Shown here piece by piece: positions 58,164-64,000 of a stretch of DNA of 64,000 nucleotides. How positions within the stretch are numbered: position 1 is the first letter of the stretch; each line of letters opens with the position of its first letter. Below the pieces are notes generated by a model that had not been told where the DNA came from, ran no database searches, and saw only the letters and a list, made by a program, of their open reading frames with translations. The translations under genes were made by a program, and so were the position numbers. Origin of the DNA: Gonocerus acuteangulatus (lineage: Eukaryota; Arthropoda; Insecta; Hemiptera; Coreidae); the NCBI GenBank assembly GCA_946811695.1, contig OX328132.1, positions 98,181,900 to 98,245,899 of the forward strand. The letters run 5' to 3'.

Positions 58164-58590
58164 GCCACGACGCACACTGGGGCCAAACGACATATCGTGT
58201 TTTATAAAAGCCTAGAGCCTCCAAGTCTTAACCGATTTTAAAAAAAATATTTGTTAATTGAAAGCTTATAAAATTTAGAAGAACTTTGTCTAGCCAAATT
58301 TTTGTTTTTTGTTTCCTTTTACCCCCCTTTTCTAGCCAGAATAGGGCTGATGCCTTTTATTTTTTCTAAAGTAAAGCCACCACCCCATTGTGGGAATCGA
58401 TCCCACGACCATTGGCACGGAGTATGTGCTCACGCCTTAACACTCACAGCTATCGGGCCTCCTAATTAAATTTTATTAGCTTTCATTTAAATAAGTAAAT
58501 GAAATCATTGAAATCCGTTACGGTTTGGAGGCTGCCGATTTGAAAGAGGAAATGTTGTTTGGCCCCACTGTGCGACGCCGGGCCCGAAAG
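58164..58590. mobile_element. Family M MITE copy with SINE C inside
   Basis: Left tip GACGCACACTGGGGCCAAAC and right tip GTTTGGCCCCACTGTGCGAC are inverse copies. Arm sequence is shared with the other copies, but the central hairpin is replaced by the tRNA-like insertion at 58335-58460. Confidence 0.75.
58335..58460 (-). mobile_element. tRNA-like SINE family C, single copy
   Basis: The minus strand reads GGCCCGATAGCTGTGAGTG (A-box region) and GTGGGATCGATTCCCAC (B box), followed by a short body ending near TTTTCTAGCCAGAATAGGGC on plus. Only this copy was seen. The acceptor ends do not pair as in a true tRNA gene. Confidence 0.6.
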
Positions 58591-59600
58591 TTAAGAATAC
58601 CATCTTTTATTTGTCTTTCTTTTCTTTTATTTTTTATAGCAAGTTATATTTATTTCTCCAAATTATTCAGGATTCAAAGAAGAAAGTTAATATTTGGGAT
58701 TTAGGGATTAATCTTGTTATAAGTATTATTCCTTTAAATGTCAAGTTATATTTAGTACTTCAAAGGATCTAGAATATAAATAGTTTATAATTTTTGTTCT
58801 TTTGAATGTCAGATTGGTGAGCTCTGTAAGGAGTTCATTCAGATTTAGATTAAATATTTACATTCTTATCTTCAGCCCCTTGGAGATTTCGTTCCTATTC
58901 ACTATGCAAAAGGGCATTTTTCTTTTTGCTATGGGATCATGGCTTTTCCTAGAAATATACATAAAATAAATGTGATCGAGCTTCGTGGTGGCATTTGGAT
59001 TTGCCAGGAAAATCAAGGTTTGTATTCAATCTGATGTGGGATGACACTTGTTGGAGGAAACAGCTAGAACTGTTTTTCATTTTAAAAGTTTTATTTCTTA
59101 GAAATATTTACTGGCCAGGCTGAGGTTTGAACTCAGATCGAATGAGTGACGCGAGAAACCGTGGAATAGTATTGAATTATAATAACTGAAATTATTATAG
59201 ATATATTCTCCATCATTTCACTAGCTCTTTACCTTTACGCCTTTCAGCGTAGAGCGCACTTCAACTAGGCCTGTCTGAATCAATATCATCCGAAGTTCTT
59301 TCCTTAGCTCTTTGATTTTTTAATTAAACTTACTTTGCGGCGCACAGTGGTGCCAAGAGGGAAAAAACAAACGAAAGGTGTTTGTTTAAACTATACAATC
59401 TCGTTTATACTAACATTTTGTTATATCTAGTATTGCTTTTCCATTTTATTACTTGTTCTGTTCCCAAAACACATTTTTGTTGATTGTTTTATCACCATGT
59501 AGAAATTTCTGTTTTTTTTTTGTTTTTTTTTTGTGAAAAGTAAAGCAATATATTTGTTTTATTCCTCAAAAATTGATATTAACCAGAAATTCTCATGAAC
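58591..59600. other. Intergenic; MITE-like tip at 59336-59356
   Basis: GCGGCGCACAGTGGTGCC near 59338 matches a family M tip with one change and no body after it. No gene supported. Confidence 0.5.
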
Positions 59601-59861
59601 ATATCGTCCCTACAATATCAAACTATCGAATATGCAAATCGGAGCAAACTATGGAATGAACATATTCTCTCCGTTAACCAAGTAAGATATTGAAAAATGG
59701 TCTTATGTGATACTTACTTTAAGGCATTAAAGGCTATTCTAAAGGGGTTAGAGTTGCCACAATTTGCGACAAGCCATATCGTCCACAATCCAAGAGCTAA
59801 GTCTCGAATCTGAAAAACGAGATTTTTCATATTCGATAGTCTGACAATGTAGGGACGATAT
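59601..59861. mobile_element. TIR element (261 bp)
   Basis: ATATCGTCCCTACAATATCA...CGAATATG at the left matches the inverse of the right end (CATATTCGATAGTCTGACAA...GGGACGATAT), about 40-bp imperfect TIRs. No coding sequence in the spacer. Confidence 0.7.
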
Positions 59862-60241
59862 AAAGATTTTAAAAGAAATTTCTTGTCAAAGTGTACCATA
59901 AACATGGTGCATTTAGGTAATGAAGATATTTGTAATGAAACTCAATTATCCTTAGTTCATTTGAAAAATAAAAATAAGCGGTACTGAGGTGTGGTCTCCG
60001 CATAGTTTTAACTAAAAGTGCATATACTGGAGTAGCTATCCTATAAATCGTATCGCCATATTCAGCCGTATTTGTACACAGACTAATATTAATTCAGCCT
60101 GAGTAGGGTTGATATTTTGCGGCGAGATGTAAAACCTACACAACTGCACCCTACTTCAGCATGAATGTAGACTTTTTGGAAATAAGTATGAAGCCCGTCG
60201 TTAAAAGAGATAGAAGTCGATCAGCCACAACAATAAAAGTC
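59862..60241. other. Intergenic DNA, nothing recognised
   Basis: No gene or repeat supported. Confidence 0.5.
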
Positions 60242-61280
60242 CGTCACGCAGGAGCTGCATAACTAAGCACTTTCCTCAGAATTTGGGTAGTGTAGACTGC
60301 TTTCCAGAACAATTTGCTTAAAATACCCTAAATAAATAAAATAAAAACATGAATAGTTCTCTTTTAATTTTGTAATGAGTAACTGATAAATTATTAATTT
60401 ACTTCCAGAGTTATGTTTACACATGGTACCTACTACACTACGTAATAAATACAAAACCCTCATATTATCGTATTTTGATCTAACGCAGGAACCGGATACA
60501 GTCCCTCTAGCGCTCCTTGCGGCGCCTTTGTGAACCTATGTCTGGCTGGCTTTTCTATTGAAATATATTACAAAGTAAAACCCCCTTTCCGATTGACCGA
60601 TTCAGCTCATTTTTACAACACTTCTTTCTCATGAGTTACCCACGACGTATACCGCGTTTCGTTACAATACAGCAGAAATTACGACCAGTATGAGTATATT
60701 ATTAATTTGGGTCCGGAGTAAACCCCCCCCCCCCTCCTAATGAACCGATTTAGTTTATTTTTACAACACATAGTTACCTGTAGATTACCACTACGAATAC
60801 CGAGTTTCGTCGAAATATACCAAAAATCACGGCTGGTAGTGGCGAATTGGTATTGTGGGTCTGGAGTAAACCCCCCCCCCCTAATGAACCGATTTAGTTT
60901 ATTTTTACAACACATATTTACCTGTAGATTACCACTATGAATACCGAGTTTCGTCGAAATATACCTAAAATCACGGCTGGTAGTGGCGAATTGGTATTGT
61001 CGGTCCGGAGTAAACCCCCCCTCCTTATGAACCGATTTAGTTTATTTTTATATGTAACTTTTCTCTCTATATTACCAGTACGAATACCAAGTTTCGTTGA
61101 AATATAACAAATATTACGGCTGAAATGGTCAAATTAGTGTTTTGGGTTCGGGGTAAACCCCCCCTTCCGATGGACCGATTTTGGTGGTTAACGAACTCGT
61201 TCAATCGTTTGCTAATTGAATGCTATATACCAAGTTTCGTGACGAAAAAACAAAAAAATCTGGCCGCTATCGTGTTAACA

Positions 61281-61354
<74 letters not shown>

Positions 61355-61489
61355 TATATATAAATTTTAACGGGGGTCATTTTCGGTGTCTACTAGGTAG
61401 GATCGATAAAGATTTGAAGAAATTTTTCAAAAATTCCGTCATGAGTCCAACCTCAATAGCTACTTTCCTTCGGAGGAAAGTGCTAAAAG
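60242..61489 (+). repeat. Composite repeat R, copy 2
   Basis: Same start, tandem monomers (TCCGG/TCTGGAGTAAACC at 60711, 60859, 61003 and a related GTTCGGGG start at 61146), end CTATCGTGTTAACAGACATA, (TA)n and tail as the copy at 46080. This copy has about one monomer more. C-runs of varying length follow each TAAACC. Confidence 0.85.
61284..61362. repeat. (TA)n microsatellite inside repeat R
   Basis: TA run at the same relative position as 46991-47049. Confidence 0.95.
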
Positions 61490-61627
61490 GATATTTTTTA
61501 GATGACAATTCCGGAATTTCTTAAGTAATGGAGCTCACCACCGCAAAAAATTGTATGTTCTTTTTATATTTGTTAACTATGAGATTTAATGAAAAAAGAA
61601 AGTGGAAAATCTATATGAGGAAGCATG

Positions 61628-61813
61628 TTATAAGGGACAGGGAGCGAGACCATGAGAGGATGCCTCTCGCTTTCTCTTTTGGAATTTTATCAATGCCTGA
61701 GTAAAGATTTTTTGCCCCTTATTTGACCAGTTCCTTATAAATAAGAGTTTAATAAGGACGTTATTGTTACAGGCAAGTTTGGGGCAAGGGTTGGAAGTTT
61801 GCAAAAACCACAT
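61628..61813 (-). pseudogene. Possible odorant-receptor C-terminal segment
   Basis: The minus frame contains 'RNWSNKGQKIFTQALIKFQK', then 'RKREASSHGLAP'. The layout (W near the start, an FxxxLIxFQxR segment, then a GLAP-like turn) recalls the last cytoplasmic part of insect odorant receptors (7tm_6 family) before the seventh membrane segment. It stops right after GLAPCPL, where the family continues, so it would be a relic. It lies about 200 bp downstream of the membrane-type exon at 62014. Resemblance is by eye only. Confidence 0.25.
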
Positions 61814-62013
61814 GGATCATTCCAATGCAATACTTAGAATGTAATGGTCATGTTTGTTCCACGTTTTTAGTCGTATTTTTCACGGGTAATCAATTGCAAC
61901 TACTTTAGGCAGGATATATTTAACCGTTCTTTATAAAACTTTAAAATAACATACATTTTTTCGAGAAATTATATTTATTGTAAGTTTTATATGGACCAGT
62001 ATTTTTTTCATAC

Positions 62014-62270
62014 TTCTCGGGCAAGTGTAAAATAGCCATTCAAAAACATATGAAATTGCGAATAACATTGTTGCCATGCAGATTTCCACAGGACGATCAC
62101 ACCCAGAGGAAACAATGTGGAGAAAACGTGGAAGCAGATTCACAAACACAACTGAAACTCTCTCAAGATAACAATCATGCATGAAGTGACAATATGAATT
62201 CCATATTCTGGCCATGTAAGTAACAAGTGACAATAAAGTAGAATTAACTAAACAGATGATTAAATTTATA
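62014..62270 (-). CDS. Candidate exon with two membrane segments
   Basis: On the minus strand TTTAATTTCAG (ending at 62271) precedes an open stretch of 257 nt, closed by a possible donor AA/GTATGA. Translation starts 'INLIICLVNSTLLSLVTYM' and later has 'ATMLFAISYVFEWLFYTC', both strongly hydrophobic, separated by a polar region. The frame stays open to about 61931. The second segment followed by a Cys resembles the sixth helix of insect odorant receptors, but this is not conclusive. A LINE lies directly upstream at 62480. Confidence 0.3.
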
Positions 62271-62479
62271 CTGAAATTAAATCATCAGATCATCTTAAAT
62301 TGAAAAAAAAAAATCAAAATTATGTCGTTCAATCTTATAATGCCCACTCAGGAACGAGAGTCACCAGTTCCTGGCACACCGACTCTTATATTTTCTAGCA
62401 GCTTTTCAATACTCCAAAGCAACTGCTTGATAGCGTTTGTCACTCCTGCGTCGCTGGAAAGCTCAGAGTTAGCCATTGA

Positions 62480-63060
62480 AAATTGAGAACAGGTATGTTC
62501 CTAACCTGGATAGGTATACACCTCAGCCATATAGGTATAGAGGGGAATGAGATGGTGGATATGGCTGCAAAAGAGGCACACAACCTAAGTGAAATCACGC
62601 CAACCTTATTGACGGGAAATGAGCTATTCCTACCACTAAAAAGAAGAATAAAAGTAAACTGGGAAAATATGTGGAATGAAGTAGAAGGTAATAAACTAAA
62701 ATACATAAAAACCTCAGTAGACACCTGGCACTCCTCGTCGAGGGAAAATAGAAGAGAGGAGGTAGTCATAACAAGAATGAGGATCGGACACACTAAAATC
62801 TCACATGGATATTTAATGGGAAGAGAGCAACCTCAAAAATGCCCAAGATGCAATGAACCCTTTACAATAAAGCATTTAATATCCGAATGCCACCAATTCA
62901 GAGTAGAATTGAATATCCCTCCAGACATAAGAGAGGCATTAGCAGACAATGCAAATATGCTGGATAAAATAATAAGTTTTCTAAAAAAAGTTTAATTATA
63001 CAAGGAAATATATATATATAAAAAAAAAAAAAAAGTATATATATACAAAAAGTAAATAAA
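62480..63060 (+). mobile_element. 5'-truncated I-type LINE, plus strand
   Basis: The coding part 62483-62995 begins inside the RNase H domain ('TWIGIHLSHIGIEGNEMVDM') and continues through 'RMRIGHTKISHGYLMG' to the knuckle 'CPRCNEPFTIKHLISEC' (C-x2-C-x7-H-x4-C) and a stop. Poly(A) starts at 63021. The start listed is TTG and simply marks truncation. The earlier RNase H residues are missing. It belongs to the same family as the decayed copy at 34410. Confidence 0.8.
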
Positions 63061-63144
63061 TAAATAAAAAGTATTTATGCGTGTATATGTATATGCGTAT
63101 GTGTATATATGTATGTTTATATATGTATATATATGTGTGTGTGT

Positions 63145-63145
63145 G

Positions 63146-63220
<75 letters not shown>

Positions 63221-63240
63221 GTGGATGTGTATATGTGTGC

Positions 63241-63310
<70 letters not shown>
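63145..63310. repeat. Two (TA)n arrays separated by a TG-rich patch
   Basis: TA runs at about 63155-63214 and 63247-63309 flank GTGTGGATGTGTATATGTGT. All Tyr/Ile-repeat frames here are artefacts. Confidence 0.95.
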
Positions 63311-63312
<2 letters not shown>

Positions 63313-64000
63313 GTGTGAATATCTAAAGAAATACGATTCATTCAAATAGAAGTTTCTATACTAGTAAAAAAAAAAAAATAAATAAATAAAAAATAAAAAT
63401 AAAAAATAAAGCAAGAAAATAAATAATAATAACTGTAAACCATAAGTATATGTTTTCCGAGAAAATAAAAACGTGAGTGTGACATAAATGAGATCGGGCA
63501 ATGATGCTCTGAAAGCTGTTTGCCCTAAAGCCCAATCCATCCATCCATCCTAACCTGGACTCCTTTGCCAAGGTGAAACATCTTATAAGGCGACACAAAA
63601 TAAGTCCCAGGCCATTTTTGGTGTATTCCAACATTTCCTTATCGGGCCAACGTTCCCATGGCTTCTTATCTATAAGAGTTTAATAAGTGAGGCCATGGCA
63701 TAGGGAAGCATGGAGTTTCAGAACTTCTCAAAAAGAGATGAATTATGATCAAGTAATATTGCCTCCACCGTTAGTCTGAAGGGAAATGCGGCCCGGGGTT
63801 ACGAGATAATTTACGCTGAGCGCGACTTCATCAGATACCGGATTTTGTAATTTGCTCATTTCTCGAAAGTGGAATATAAGAGCTAGAATACAACAAATAT
63901 TAACTAGATAGAAGTAGTATTGGTTACTTTTGGTCTTACACGGTACTTTCTATGGGATTTATAATCCTCCTACCACAAGTAGGTGTCGAATACGACACCT
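63311..64000. other. Intergenic DNA, nothing recognised
   Basis: (AAAT)n-like runs to 63400, then mixed DNA. The minus frame at 63356-63634 is unsupported. Confidence 0.5.

Overview
This is a window of repeat-dense eukaryotic DNA, most likely from an arthropod and probably an insect. It is AT-rich throughout. It has about twenty long (TA)n arrays, tRNA-derived SINEs with target-site duplications, 5'-truncated non-LTR retrotransposons of the I and Jockey types found in insects, and several foldback or TIR DNA elements. There is no operon structure and no long host reading frame. I found no intact protein-coding gene.

Layout. 1-6 kb: T/C-rich DNA with decayed retrotransposon tails, a foldback MITE, a possible 35-nt start-codon exon (2298-2332), a SINE, and a Ty3/gypsy integrase remnant. 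7-12 kb: an I-type LINE split by a 1.93-kb palindromic transposon, then a 365-bp palindrome. 12-22 kb: mostly unrecognised DNA with a hAT-like MITE, a Jockey fragment and several TIR elements lodged beside (TA)n arrays. 22.9-24.8 kb: a nest in which a LINE and a SINE have each inserted into one MITE, both with target-site duplications. 25-31 kb: a 691-bp-offset tandem duplication joined by (TA)n and a 1.68-kb near-perfect palindrome. 33-36.5 kb: a SINE, a 63-bp tandem array, a decayed LINE piece, and the best-preserved retroelement ORF (RNase H plus CCHC motif, 35685-36455, minus strand). 36.5-47 kb: sparse, with small inverted-repeat elements and a hammerhead-like core. 46-52 kb: a 1.1-kb composite repeat, a MITE split by a Jockey RT fragment, and a second Jockey fragment. 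53-59 kb: a 67-bp array, three tRNA-derived SINE insertions (two of family B, one of family C) and a perfect 50-bp inverted repeat. 60-63 kb: a second copy of the composite repeat, a possible decayed odorant-receptor C-terminus (minus strand), and another I-type LINE end.

How the parts relate. Five LINE copies share the same CCHC knuckle spacing after the RNase H domain. One tRNA-SINE family (B) ends in a hairpin and poly(A) that matches the 3' end of two of these LINEs, with base changes that keep the stem. The other main SINE family (A) ends in a T-run instead. Many DNA elements sit exactly at (TA)n arrays, as TA-targeting transposons would. The region reads as a transposon graveyard, possibly intronic or intergenic to host genes whose exons are barely represented.
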